A stretch of 64,000 nucleotides of DNA from Hyphomicrobiales bacterium. Lineage in GTDB: Bacteria; Pseudomonadota; Alphaproteobacteria; Rhizobiales; Rhizobiaceae. A model generated the notes under the pieces. The model made no database searches, was not told the origin of the DNA, and was given only the letters and a program-made list of their open reading frames with translations. Both the position numbers and the translations under genes were made by a program. Location of the stretch: NCBI GenBank assembly GCA_900465685.1, contig UEGR01000016.1:186001-250000 (forward strand), given 5' to 3'. This document shows, piece by piece, positions 18,553 to 27,385 of the stretch. Positions within the stretch are counted from its first letter, which is position 1. Every line of letters begins with the position of its first letter.

Positions 18553-18564
18553 TTAACATGTTTA
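18553..18564. promoter_or_regulatory. HpaR-box candidate, copy 2
   Basis: TTAACATGTTTA, one base from the perfect palindrome at 17772. It lies about 200 bases downstream of hpaR and 370 bases upstream of the permease start. It has no adjacent gene of its own, so it may be an auxiliary site. Confidence 0.5.
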
Positions 18565-18683
18565 CTTTATCTCGAATTAGAGGTAACGAGTTACAAAATG
18601 CATTTTCGAAATGCGACAACAGATCGTTGCCGAACAGGATTTGGGAGTCCGCCTCTAGGAAGGCAATAACGTATAAGATTAGA

Positions 18684-18714
18684 TTTGATCAATATTAAGG
18701 AATACTTTGATCAA
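18684..18714. promoter_or_regulatory. Pair of TTTGATCAA palindromes, 22 bases apart
   Basis: TTTGATCAA occurs at 18684-18692 and again at 18706-18714. The centre-to-centre spacing is 22 bases, about two DNA turns, so a dimer of dimers could bind one face. The regulator is unknown; the motif shares half-sites with Crp/Fnr-type boxes but lacks their spacing. Confidence 0.35.
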
Positions 18715-18834
18715 AATTCGAATATGAACATATTTTACAAAGCAACGAATTAATATTGCGTTCCGATAGGGATTTTCATCGTAAAGCTCTGTTTTCTGTC
18801 TGATGATGCAAAACTTATTCGTATATCCAATTAC

Positions 18835-18846
18835 TTAACATGTTTA
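18835..18846. promoter_or_regulatory. HpaR-box candidate, copy 3 (permease promoter)
   Basis: TTAACATGTTTA ending 90 bases before the permease ATG, where a repressor would block the promoter of the permease and ThDP-enzyme genes. Same core as the copy between hpaF and hpaR. Confidence 0.6.
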
Positions 18847-18936
18847 GTAGATTGAAGCGAGAATACCATATGCCAGCCGGGAAGCTGGCCCGAGTAAATG
18901 GACTACGGATGAGGACCGTGATTGCTGGGAGGCAAT

Positions 18937-20277
18937 ATGAGAATTCAGGAACTATCATCACAAGTATCCCCGGACGCGGCGCTGAATAGCCGTCACGGCG
19001 ACACAGACAAACTTGGCGACACGATCCACCGTCTGGTGACATGGCGAATTATGCCGCTACTGATAGCTAGCTATATATTCGCGCATCTTGACCGCATCAA
19101 TATCGGCTTTGCCAAGCTGCAAATGACCTCGGATCTTGGCTTCAGCGACACGGCTTATGGACTTGGCGCGGGCCTTTTCTTCATCGCCTATGCTATTTTC
19201 GGCGTCCCCTGCAATATAATGCTCGACAAGGTCGGTCCGCGACGCTGGATCGCCTTCATCATGATAGTATGGGGCATTCTCTCCGCATCAACCTTGTTGA
19301 TCACATCCGCCCAGCAATTCTACGTCGTGCGCTTTCTGCTGGGGATCGCGGAATGCAGTTTCTATCCGGGCATGTTGGTTTATATCAACCGATGGTTTCC
19401 CGGACGTCGCCGTGGTCAGATCATCGCAATATTCAGCCTGTCTGTACCGGCGGCTGGGCTGATCGGCGGTCCCGTTTCAGGCTGGATTCTGGAAAGCTTC
19501 AACCAGTTCGCCGGATTGCGTGGCTGGCAATGGATGTTCTTGCTGGAAGGTCTGCCCGTTTTGCTGTTGGGCGTTATCGTTTATTGCGTCATCCCTGATC
19601 GCATCAAGGATGCGCCTTGGCTGGACAAGACCCAAAAAGACTATCTCACCGCCCAACTGGCGCGCGAAGCAAGTCCCGTCGCCAATACATCCTTTTGGGC
19701 ATGTGTCAGCGATGCAAAAATCTGGCAACTTGTCGGTATTTATTTCTCGGTCATGCTGGCGGTCAACACCATCGCCTTCTGGATGCCTGCTCTCATCCAC
19801 GAAACCGGCATAGCAAGTGACGCGACCATCGGCCTTCTGAGTGCTCTTCCGTATCTTGCGGGTTGTATAGCCATGGTTGCTTTTGGCTATTCTTCCGACC
19901 GACGCGCCGAGCGACGCTGACACCTTGTCATTCCGTCTCTGATGGCCGCTGGCGGCCTCTTTCTGGTCGGCTTTGCAGCGCCGAACCCGATGCTTGTTAT
20001 GCTGGGTCTTATCATTGCCGGTATGGGTGCGAGCGCTTCGCTGCCACAGTTCTGGCAGTTACCCCCCTCCTTCATTGCACCGGGCACGCAGGCAGCCGGC
20101 TTTGCTTTCATTAGCTGCCTTGGAAATCTGGCCGCATTTGTCGCTCCCTATTTTATTGGCTGGATGCGCGACCAGACGCAAAGCTCATCGATAGCCCTAT
20201 ATGTGCTGGCCGCACTGATCGCTCTAGGCGGGCTAATGGCGCTGCGGTTTTCCGCTGCTATTGTCAACCAGCGTTAA
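18937..20277 (+). pseudogene. hpaX: HpaX-like 4-hydroxyphenylacetate permease (MFS, ACS family) with in-frame stop
   Basis: An MFS transporter of the anion:cation symporter family, full coding length 446 codons from the ATG at 18937 (GGGAGG site). The N-terminal part has the ACS motifs HLDRINIGFAKLQM, GLGAGLFFIAYAIFGVPCN and GIAECSFYPGMLVYINRWFPGRRRG. A TGA at 19918-19920 interrupts it after DRRAERR. The same frame then continues without shift as HLVIPSLMAAGG through four more membrane segments to the natural stop at 20275. Relatives commonly have a Trp in this ERRWH-like position, so TGG to TGA is the simplest event (from memory of the family). The truncated product would be 327 residues and lacks the last helices. 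Its setting among hpa genes supports an HpaX role. Sequencing error is not excluded. Confidence 0.82.
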
Positions 20278-20318
20278 AACGTTGCGAATGGAACGAAGAC
20301 GAAAGAAAGTAACAGACC

Positions 20319-21941
20319 ATGAATGAGCATGAAACGACAGGTCAGAAGATCGCACGGTCCCTGATTGCGAACGGCGTCGATACGGTCTTTGGTATTCCCG
20401 GCGCACATATGTATGACTTCAATGACGCGCTCTATGAATACCGGGACAAGCTTCGTTTTATCCATACGCGCCACGAACAAGGCGCTGGTTACATGGCCTA
20501 TGGTTATGCCAAGTCCTCCGGGCGAACCGGCGTCTATACCGTTGTCCCTGGCCCCGGCGTTCTCAATTCGGGCGCAGCGCTTTGCACAGCCTATGGCGCC
20601 AATGCTCCTGTCTTTTGTATCACCGGCAACATCATGGCGGACCTGATCGGTCGTGGCCGTGGACAATTGCATGAGTTACCGGATCAATTGGCTACGCTTC
20701 GTGGCCTGACAAAAGTGGCGGAACGCATCGAACACCCGTCCTCAACCTATAACGTGATGGCAGGCCTGTTCACACAGATGTCATCCGGACGGCAGCGACC
20801 TGTTGCGGTTGAGGCCCCGTGGGACGTCTTTGGCCAGAAGGGACTGATTGCTTCTCCCCTGGTTGGCGAGCCGCTGGCGCCACCGCCGGTTGATCCCGAC
20901 AGCATCGAAGCCGCGGTCAAATTAATTGCTGCGGCGAAGAACCCTCTCATCATGGTTGGCGGCGGCGCTGTCGACGCAGCTGCCGAAATCAAGGCGCTGT
21001 CGGAAGCAATACAGGCGCCGGTTACCGCGCACCGGTCAGGCAAGGGTATCGTACCGGACGATGATCCTTACGCTTTCAACTCGGTTGCTGGGTTCGACTA
21101 TTGGAAAGATTGTGATCTTCTCATCGGCATTGGCAGCCGTCTAGAATTGCAATTCATGCGCTGGCGCTGGATGCCCAAAGGCATCAAAGTCATTCGTATT
21201 GATATCGATGCGACAGAAATGGTTCGCCTCAAGCCTGATGTTGCAATTGTGGCCGATGCCGCAGAAGCAACGCTTGCGATTACGAATGCTGTCAACCCGA
21301 CCAGTCAGGATCGCAAGGCAGAGTTCAGCGAGAGAAAACTACAAGCGCGTGAGGCTTTCTCCAGCGTTCAACCGCAAATGGCCTATCTCGACGCCATACG
21401 TGAAGTTCTGCCCCGTGATGGCTTTCTGGTGGAAGAAATCAGCCAGGTTGGTTTTACCGCGCGATTTGGCTTCCCTGTTTATGCTCCACGTCAGTATGTG
21501 ACGTGTGGCTATCAGGACAATCTGGGATTTGGATATAATACAGCGCTTGGCGTCAAGGTTGCCAACCCAGACAAGGCGGTTGTGTCGATATCCGGCGATG
21601 GCGGGTTTCTGTTCGGCGTGCAAGAACTCGCCACCGCCGCGCAACACGCGATCAATGTTGTCGCTATTGTCTTCAACAACCAGTCTTATGGAAACGTGCT
21701 CCGTGACCAGCGTCAGGCCTATCAGGGACGTTATATCGGCTCTAACCTCGATAACCCGGACTTCGTCAAACTTGCCGAGAGTTTTGGTGTGGCAGCATGG
21801 CGCGCTGAAAATCCCGCCGATCTGAAGAAGGCTCTGGAACAAGCGCTTCTTCTTGATGCACCCGCACTTATCGAGGTCACCGTGGAACGCGCCTCTGAGA
21901 CAAGTCCGTGGCCCTTTATCCATCCAGCAGCCCCTGCCTGA
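20319..21941 (+). CDS. Thiamine diphosphate-dependent enzyme (acetolactate synthase-like)
   Basis: 540-residue ThDP enzyme with three domains: pyrimidine-binding N-terminal (FGIPGAHMYD, catalytic Glu53 in RHEQGAGYMAYGYA), a central Rossmann domain, and a PP-binding C-terminal domain with GDG at 426-428 and NN at 453-454. It belongs to the acetolactate synthase/benzoylformate decarboxylase superfamily. It is 41 bases after the HpaX-like pseudogene on the same strand. The context suggests a 2-oxo acid decarboxylase feeding the 4-hydroxyphenylacetate route (for example 4-hydroxyphenylpyruvate to the aldehyde), but the sequence is not close to characterised phenylpyruvate decarboxylases, so the substrate is open. 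Confidence 0.8.
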   Translation: MNEHETTGQKIARSLIANGVDTVFGIPGAHMYDFNDALYEYRDKLRFIHTRHEQGAGYMAYGYAKSSGRTGVYTVVPGPGVLNSGAALCTAYGANAPVFCITGNIMADLIGRGRGQLHELPDQLATLRGLTKVAERIEHPSSTYNVMAGLFTQMSSGRQRPVAVEAPWDVFGQKGLIASPLVGEPLAPPPVDPDSIEAAVKLIAAAKNPLIMVGGGAVDAAAEIKALSEAIQAPVTAHRSGKGIVPDDDPYAFNSVAGFDYWKDCDLLIGIGSRLELQFMRWRWMPKGIKVIRIDIDATEMVRLKPDVAIVADAAEATLAITNAVNPTSQDRKAEFSERKLQAREAFSSVQPQMAYLDAIREVLPRDGFLVEEISQVGFTARFGFPVYAPRQYVTCGYQDNLGFGYNTALGVKVANPDKAVVSISGDGGFLFGVQELATAAQHAINVVAIVFNNQSYGNVLRDQRQAYQGRYIGSNLDNPDFVKLAESFGVAAWRAENPADLKKALEQALLLDAPALIEVTVERASETSPWPFIHPAAPA

Positions 21942-22006
21942 TCGACGATCAGGCGAGGGAATCGCCGCACCATAGTTCGAGTGTTGAGACTATAGCAACG
22001 ACAAGC

Positions 22007-22044
22007 GAAAGGCCTCCACGTCCGATGAGACGTGGGGGCCTTTC
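22007..22044. terminator. Bidirectional terminator, 15-bp stem
   Basis: Arms GAAAGGCCTCCACGT and ACGTGGGGGCCTTTC (one G-T pair) with an 8-base loop, placed between the convergent ThDP-enzyme and aldehyde dehydrogenase genes. The A/T-rich outer ends give short U-runs in both directions. Confidence 0.75.
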
Positions 22045-22047
22045 AAT

Positions 22048-23538
22048 TCAATAGCGGATCATGACCGACTTAAGTTCCGTATAGTCATTGATGAATGCAC
22101 TCCCAAACTCGCGCCCAATGCCCGATGATTTAATCCCACCAAATGGAACTGCCGGATCAAGTATGGTGTGCATGTTGACCCAGACAGTACCAGCTTCAAT
22201 GCGTGGGATCATGCGCAGCGCTTTGGAAAGATCCTCCGTCCACAGACTGGCAGAAAGTCCAAATGGCGTGTCATTCATCAGTTCCAGCAACTCTTCCTCA
22301 TCGTCATAGGCGAAGAACGTGCCAATTGGACCAAACGTCTCTTCCCGAATCAGCGCTGCGTCAGGCTTATCAACGCGAATGACCGTCGGCTCAACATAAA
22401 AACCTGGACGATCAAGAACCTTGCCACCACAGATAATCTGCGCGTCTTGAGAACGGGCTTGCTCGAAGAAACCGGCGATTTTCTCAAGGTGAGGCTTATT
22501 GGACAGCGGGCCGAACTGGGCATCTTCATCCATTGGATTGCCGACATTCAGACCGGAGATCCGGACCGAGAGCTTTTCCAGAATTTCATCCATACGCGAG
22601 CGATGCACATAAAAGCGTTCACCAGCCGCGCAGATCTGTCCCTGATGGATGAAGCCAGCTTCGAAAATGCCATTTACGGCCTTGTCAGCATCGACATCGC
22701 GCAAGAAGCCAACAGCGTTCTTGCCACCTAGCTCCAGCGTCGCGCGAGTGAGTTTCGCATCGAATGCACTTTTGCCAACGGCAATACCCGTCGGCACCGA
22801 CCCGGTGAAGCTGACCTTGTTGGTTCCCGGATGAGCAATCAAGGCGGCTCCAACCTTGCCGGTACCCGTAACAACATTCAGAACCCCGTCAGGCACACCG
22901 GCTTCCTTCGCGATCTCCGCAATACGAAGCATAGTCAGTGGCGTAAACTCCGACGGCTTGATAATCGATGTGCAACCAGTCGCCAGTGCGGATGCAAATT
23001 TCCAGACTGCAATCAGGATCGAGAAATTCCACGGTACAATACCAACGACCACACCAACAGGCTGACGAAGGGTATAAGCCGTGTACTGCTCACCATTGAA
23101 CGAAGGCAGCGATGGCTGAATCGTCTCACCGGTAATCTTGGTAGCCCATCCTGCATAATAGCGCAGGAATGACGCCGCCGCATCAACTTCAAACCCGCGC
23201 GATATCTGGATGAGTTTGCCGGACTGAAGGGTCTCAATCTGTGCAAGTTCCTCGCGGTACTTGCCAAAGAGATCGGCAAGCCGCAACAGAATGTTCGCGC
23301 GTTCTGCAGGACTTGTCCTGGCCCACACGCCCTTGAAAGCGCTGCGCGACGACTGAACGGCCTTGTCCACGTCCTCATCGGAGGCATCCGCGATCGATGC
23401 GAAAGTCCGATCATTCGCCGGGTTGGTGATGCTGATCCGTCCTGTGGTCGTTGCAGGCGTCGCGACGCCATCAATAAACAAACCATGCTCGCGGCCGATA
23501 AACGCTTCCACCTCGGGCAGAAGAGAAACAATGCTCAT
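22048..23538 (-). CDS. FeaB-like phenylacetaldehyde dehydrogenase
   Basis: NAD(P)-dependent aldehyde dehydrogenase, 496 residues from the ATG at 23538 (TGAGG upstream); a longer start adds 24 residues outside the fold. It closely resembles E. coli FeaB in REHGLFIDG, the ISRGFEV segment and the C-terminal VNMHTILDPAVPFGGIKSSGIGRE. Catalytic Glu269 is in LELGGKN and Cys303 in QGQICAAGER. FeaB oxidises phenylacetaldehyde and 4-hydroxyphenylacetaldehyde. An HpaR-box candidate lies about 250 bases upstream of its start, so 4-hydroxyphenylacetaldehyde is the likely substrate here (inference). Confidence 0.85.
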   Translation of the reverse strand: MSIVSLLPEVEAFIGREHGLFIDGVATPATTTGRISITNPANDRTFASIADASDEDVDKAVQSSRSAFKGVWARTSPAERANILLRLADLFGKYREELAQIETLQSGKLIQISRGFEVDAAASFLRYYAGWATKITGETIQPSLPSFNGEQYTAYTLRQPVGVVVGIVPWNFSILIAVWKFASALATGCTSIIKPSEFTPLTMLRIAEIAKEAGVPDGVLNVVTGTGKVGAALIAHPGTNKVSFTGSVPTGIAVGKSAFDAKLTRATLELGGKNAVGFLRDVDADKAVNGIFEAGFIHQGQICAAGERFYVHRSRMDEILEKLSVRISGLNVGNPMDEDAQFGPLSNKPHLEKIAGFFEQARSQDAQIICGGKVLDRPGFYVEPTVIRVDKPDAALIREETFGPIGTFFAYDDEEELLELMNDTPFGLSASLWTEDLSKALRMIPRIEAGTVWVNMHTILDPAVPFGGIKSSGIGREFGSAFINDYTELKSVMIRY

Positions 23539-23788
23539 TGCAAACCTCAAATGTGAAGGGATAAAATTGACTTCGGGTTTTCCTGTGTTGGAAACGCTTA
23601 ACGCAGCCACAATCAGAGAATGATGCTGTAGATACTTAAACCTATTGCGCTGACTAAGACGCCAGCACGCAATGCTCTCGCTATCGCGCCTCTGTGAGCT
23701 TCCCCGCTTCTGATTGAAGCTTGGTCATCAAGCGATCCAACTGAAATGCTATCCAGTCATGAACATTCTGGTTCCTCCACCCATTTAT

Positions 23789-23800
23789 TTAACATGTTTA
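23789..23800. promoter_or_regulatory. HpaR-box candidate, copy 4 (upstream of aldehyde dehydrogenase)
   Basis: TTAACATGTTTA in the intergenic region upstream of the FeaB-like gene, identical to copies 2 and 3. The distance to the start codon (about 250 bases) implies a long leader or a second promoter. Confidence 0.55.
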
Positions 23801-23854
23801 TTATTTTGGCATTTGGCTTCTGAGTCAACCGATAGCGCAGCATTTCGGCTAGTC

Positions 23855-24072
23855 AGGGATACTTTTATGCGGGCGATGGTAGCTGGCCTATAGTCCGAGC
23901 TTGCGCAATCAGAAGGAAATGGTGGCGATGCTGTTGAATTCTGGTTCAGAAAAGAGCGACACTTGAAGGCTGTCAAACGCCTTATTCGCAAGGCTTTACA
24001 ACATCACGGCAGGCCCGAATGTATTACCATTGTTGGCGACCATGCAATGCGATGCAGGGAACCGGCTCAGAC
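23855..24072 (+). pseudogene. Decayed IS6-family transposase fragment
   Basis: A conceptual translation starting near 23858 reads DTFMRA, hits a TAG at 23891, then continues SEGNGGDAVEFWFRKERHL and KAVKRLIRKALQHHGRPECITI, followed after a frame change by CDAGNRLR. These blocks match, in order, the IS6-family catalytic core (DETYIRV, DSEGNTVEFWFS, AAKRFLRKALKRHGRPE, CDxxNRL patterns). Both ends and the inverted repeats are missing, so it is a relic. The rest of the 739-base gap from 23539 to 24277 holds only one HpaR-box candidate and the esterase promoter. Confidence 0.7.
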
Positions 24073-24277
24073 ACGTGGGGATGCTCCACCGTTCTTACTG
24101 GTGTCTATTTGCCTGATATTATTAAGTAAATATCCAAAATGCATGGCCTTTGACATCTATTATGTCTCGCGGAAAAATTCGCGCATTTAAGGTGACGTTA
24201 CCGCTTGAAATCATGACAATTTTGATGCGTATAAGAATTGAGCCCTGCTATCGTATCTCGTTGAAAAGAGCCGGATA

Positions 24278-25123
24278 ATGACAATGAAGACCAGTGAATG
24301 GCAACCGGTATATCTGTCCGGATCGCAAAGCTTTGAGCTCTACTCAAAGCACACTGGTGAGTCATACAGAGTTATGGTGCGTGTTCCAAACTTTCCTGCT
24401 CCGGAAAGTGGATATCCGGTTTTGTGGATGCTGGATGCCGAAAGAAGTTTTCCGCTGACCTACAGTCGGCCCACACGCAACTTTACAGCAGGCTCGTCGG
24501 TCGATGGTGCGGAAACAGCCGATGGCCTGATCATCGCTATTGGTTTTCCGGGCGGCCCGCTCCGCAACCCCGCAGCGCGCGCGCGCAACTACACCCCCAT
24601 ACCGGACGGTGAGACGGACGATCGTGTTTCCGATGAGTTCGGCAATGCTTCTGACTTCCTGTCTTTCATTGTCGAAGAATTGCGTCCCCTTCTGGCCGCA
24701 AAATTCCCATTCGATCTCACACGACAAACACTCTTCGGTCATTCCTATGGCGGGCTTTTTGCCATCCATGCTTTGTTGAACCATCCCGGTCATTTCCAGC
24801 GTTATTGGGCCGCAAGTCCTTCGCTGTGGTTCAGTGAGACGATGATGCTCCGCCGTCTACGCGCACTCCCACCAATCACTTCGTGTGAAAAGCTGGTCAT
24901 TACGGTCGGCCAGGACGAGCAATATGCCTCGCAACCCCTGAACGACCAGCGGCAGGCGCATCTGGACAGACGCGCAATGGTAGACAACATCACCGAGGCG
25001 GCACAGAGGATTGCGGAAGCAAACCCGGATCTTGAGATGCAATTGATCATTGCCAAGGATCACGATCATTTCGATATGTTGATGCACGGCGTACGACGCG
25101 TGCAACTGCTTGCCTTCAGCTAA
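24278..25123 (+). CDS. Siderophore esterase-like alpha/beta hydrolase (IroE/Fes type)
   Basis: 281-residue hydrolase of the putative esterase family (PF00756 type). The nucleophile elbow is GHSYGG with Ser156, and the acid/base His is in the C-terminal DHDHFDM segment. No signal peptide is visible, so it is cytoplasmic. With a TonB receptor and FepBDGC-like transporter next door, it most likely cleaves an imported ferric tris-catecholate ester to release iron, like Fes or IroE. It is followed by a strong terminator and is convergent with the receptor gene. Confidence 0.82.
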   Translation: MTMKTSEWQPVYLSGSQSFELYSKHTGESYRVMVRVPNFPAPESGYPVLWMLDAERSFPLTYSRPTRNFTAGSSVDGAETADGLIIAIGFPGGPLRNPAARARNYTPIPDGETDDRVSDEFGNASDFLSFIVEELRPLLAAKFPFDLTRQTLFGHSYGGLFAIHALLNHPGHFQRYWAASPSLWFSETMMLRRLRALPPITSCEKLVITVGQDEQYASQPLNDQRQAHLDRRAMVDNITEAAQRIAEANPDLEMQLIIAKDHDHFDMLMHGVRRVQLLAFS

Positions 25124-25147
25124 GAAGGCGCCTTCACGTAAAAGAAG

Positions 25148-25177
25148 AAAAGCCCGGAACCAACGTTCCGGGCTTTT
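25148..25177. terminator. Rho-independent terminator, bidirectional
   Basis: 13-bp perfect stem AAAAGCCCGGAAC / GTTCCGGGCTTTT with loop CAAC and U-runs on both strands, between the convergent esterase and TonB-receptor genes. Confidence 0.92.
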
Positions 25178-25201
25178 TATATTGGTATTTGTATCCGTTG
25201 C

Positions 25202-27385
25202 TTAGAACGTCGTTCCCAACTTGAACGAAACGCTGCGCGGCTCGCCATAGAAGTTGAAGACAGATGTTCCACCAACGCGTTCGTAATATTTCTTGTCGAA
25301 CACGTTGTTTACGGCAAGGGTGGCGGTCACATGTTCGTTGAACTTGTAACCCGCTTGTAAGTCGACCACACCATAGCCCGGCGCCTCAATTGTCGTCGCA
25401 CCACCAGCGGCAGTTCTTGAAATATTCTTGAATGACGAGAACACCTTAACGCCACCGCCAACGAAAATGCCATCTGTCCAGTCACCACGACCGTTGAATG
25501 TATACTTGGTGAACAGCTGTAGCATATGTTCCGGCGTATAGAATTCCGAACCGGCAGCGCGCTGCGTATCCTCATAAACGGTATCGGTATAGGTATAGCC
25601 GGCGGTTACTTCCCAATAAGGCAGGACTTCGCCGTTGACTTCGAATTCGACACCCTTCAGATGCGCCTTGCCCAGCGCCAGATAGTCACTGGTATTGCTT
25701 GGATCCGCGACAGCGCGGTTCTTGTCGGTCAGATCGAACCAGGCGAGCGAAGCGTTGATATTGTCGGTCAGATCAGCCTTCAAGCCTATTTCAAACTGAC
25801 GCCCCGTGCGCGGATCGATGATCGAGCCGTTTGCGTCCGTAACCGATTGCGGCTGGAATATTTCCGTGTAGCTGCCATAGGCCGAAAGCCAATCCGTAAG
25901 GTCGTAAACCACACCGCCATAAGGTGTGAACTCACCATTGACCTTAACTTCATCGCCGCTTGACTGACCATCATACCAGCTGAAACGACCACCACCGATC
26001 AAGGTCAGTTTATCAACAGGCTTGATGCGCCACTGACCATAAACGCCATATTGATCGGTTTCGGTCTTGGTCGGGCTACCATATTTTACCGTTGGCTCGG
26101 CAAGATGGGTGTTCCAGTTATACAAGCTCTGAGCGCCCGAGATGACACCTGTGGCCGAATAAAGCGTGTCTTTGCTACCACGATAATCGACACCACCAAT
26201 GATGTTGTTTTCCAGACCGAACATTTCGAACGGGCGGCTGATATGCGCGTCGAGCGAAACCGAATCTTGCTGATAGTCACGTGCCAACCAGCGCGTGCCA
26301 CTGCTGACGATACCCGACGTATTGGCCGCACCTGCGGCATAGGCATAGAGGAAATTTGTGTCGACGCGCGAATAGAGTGCCGACACCTTAACGTGCCCGC
26401 CATCGTCGAAACGGTGTTCGATTTCACCAATATACTGAGTAACATTGCTTTCGAAATTGTTCCAATCCGCACCGGTAAATGTGGATCGGTCAAGATCTAG
26501 CAATGTTCCATCCGAGAGCGTCGGAAGACCGTTAAACGGCGTGATGTTACGTTCGGTATGGTTGATGCTGAAGGTTGCGGTCGTATTTTCATTCAGGTCG
26601 GCCTGAATGGTGCCGTACAGCACGCCAACCTTGTTGTCATTGTCATCCACCCAGCTATCCTTGGCCGACAGCACGCCGACGAGACGGCCACGGACATTGC
26701 CAGATGGAGTGAGTGGCCCAGTGACGTCCCCTTCAATGCGCTTGCCGCTCCATGAATCGAAGATGGTATTGGCGCTTGCCTTGAATTCATCGGAAGCCTG
26801 CTTGAGACGCATGTTGATTGCGCCTGCAGGCTCGCCGGTTCCGCCGAAGAGACCCGATGGGCCACGCAGAATTTCAATATGGTCAACCACCGCCATATCG
26901 GGCTGTGTGCCATAGATCGACTGGATCGGCGTCGAAAGACCGTTCATATAGATCGTATCGAATTCGAAACCACGCGAATAAATACTTGAACGACCATCAT
27001 CATTCGTCAGAACGACGACTCCCGGCGTTTTGCGCATTGCCGTATCGAGCGATGTGAAACTACCGTCGTCAAGACGCTCGCGAGTCAGAACAGTCGTGGA
27101 TTGGGGGACTTCGCGCAGCGGGCGCGTATCCTTGTCGCCAACGCTGATCATCTTGGTCGCGTAACTGCCTGTCCCTTCGGTCTCGTAACTGGCGCCTTCG
27201 ATCACAACCGGCGCAAGAACCGTCGTACCGGCTGCCTGTTCGGTCTTGACTGCGTTCTGCGCTGCTTCCTGAACAGTGTCCTGAGCATGCGCGCCAAACG
27301 CCAACCCAGCCAACATGGTCGTTCCCAGCAATACACGCGTCAGTTGGGCGACACGGTACTTATTTGCGATTGTTTTCGTCTTCAT
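25202..27385 (-). CDS. TonB-dependent ferric-siderophore receptor
   Basis: Outer-membrane receptor of 727 residues from the ATG at 27385, preceded by GGGGGTG. The signal peptide ends FGAHAQD. The plug domain follows (REVPQSTTVLTRERLDD, then RKTPGVVVLTND, DTIYMNGL, VDHIEILRGPSGLFGGTGEPAGAINM), then a 22-strand barrel ending in YGEPRSVSFKLGTTF with the terminal Phe used for outer-membrane insertion. It belongs to the siderophore receptor group (FhuE/FecA-like). The adjoining catecholate-type transporter and esterase suggest a catecholate. It is divergent from an AraC regulator, so substrate-induced expression plus iron control is likely. Confidence 0.93.
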   Translation of the reverse strand: MKTKTIANKYRVAQLTRVLLGTTMLAGLAFGAHAQDTVQEAAQNAVKTEQAAGTTVLAPVVIEGASYETEGTGSYATKMISVGDKDTRPLREVPQSTTVLTRERLDDGSFTSLDTAMRKTPGVVVLTNDDGRSSIYSRGFEFDTIYMNGLSTPIQSIYGTQPDMAVVDHIEILRGPSGLFGGTGEPAGAINMRLKQASDEFKASANTIFDSWSGKRIEGDVTGPLTPSGNVRGRLVGVLSAKDSWVDDNDNKVGVLYGTIQADLNENTTATFSINHTERNITPFNGLPTLSDGTLLDLDRSTFTGADWNNFESNVTQYIGEIEHRFDDGGHVKVSALYSRVDTNFLYAYAAGAANTSGIVSSGTRWLARDYQQDSVSLDAHISRPFEMFGLENNIIGGVDYRGSKDTLYSATGVISGAQSLYNWNTHLAEPTVKYGSPTKTETDQYGVYGQWRIKPVDKLTLIGGGRFSWYDGQSSGDEVKVNGEFTPYGGVVYDLTDWLSAYGSYTEIFQPQSVTDANGSIIDPRTGRQFEIGLKADLTDNINASLAWFDLTDKNRAVADPSNTSDYLALGKAHLKGVEFEVNGEVLPYWEVTAGYTYTDTVYEDTQRAAGSEFYTPEHMLQLFTKYTFNGRGDWTDGIFVGGGVKVFSSFKNISRTAAGGATTIEAPGYGVVDLQAGYKFNEHVTATLAVNNVFDKKYYERVGGTSVFNFYGEPRSVSFKLGTTF

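Larger units (their letters stand above)
18346..18936. other. AT-rich regulatory gap between hpaR and the permease pseudogene
   Basis: About 590 bases with no supported gene. From about 18660 to 18850 it is clearly richer in A and T than its surroundings. It holds two HpaR-box candidates (18553, 18835) and a pair of TTTGATCAA palindromes (18684, 18706). The GGGAGG ribosome-binding site of the permease is at 18927-18932. Two operator copies 282 bases apart suggest either looping or a gene lost between them. Confidence 0.55.

Noticed and set aside
19918-19920. TGA as a selenocysteine codon in the permease
   Set aside because: No selenocysteine hairpin was recognised directly downstream and the family has no selenoprotein members; a nonsense mutation is simpler.
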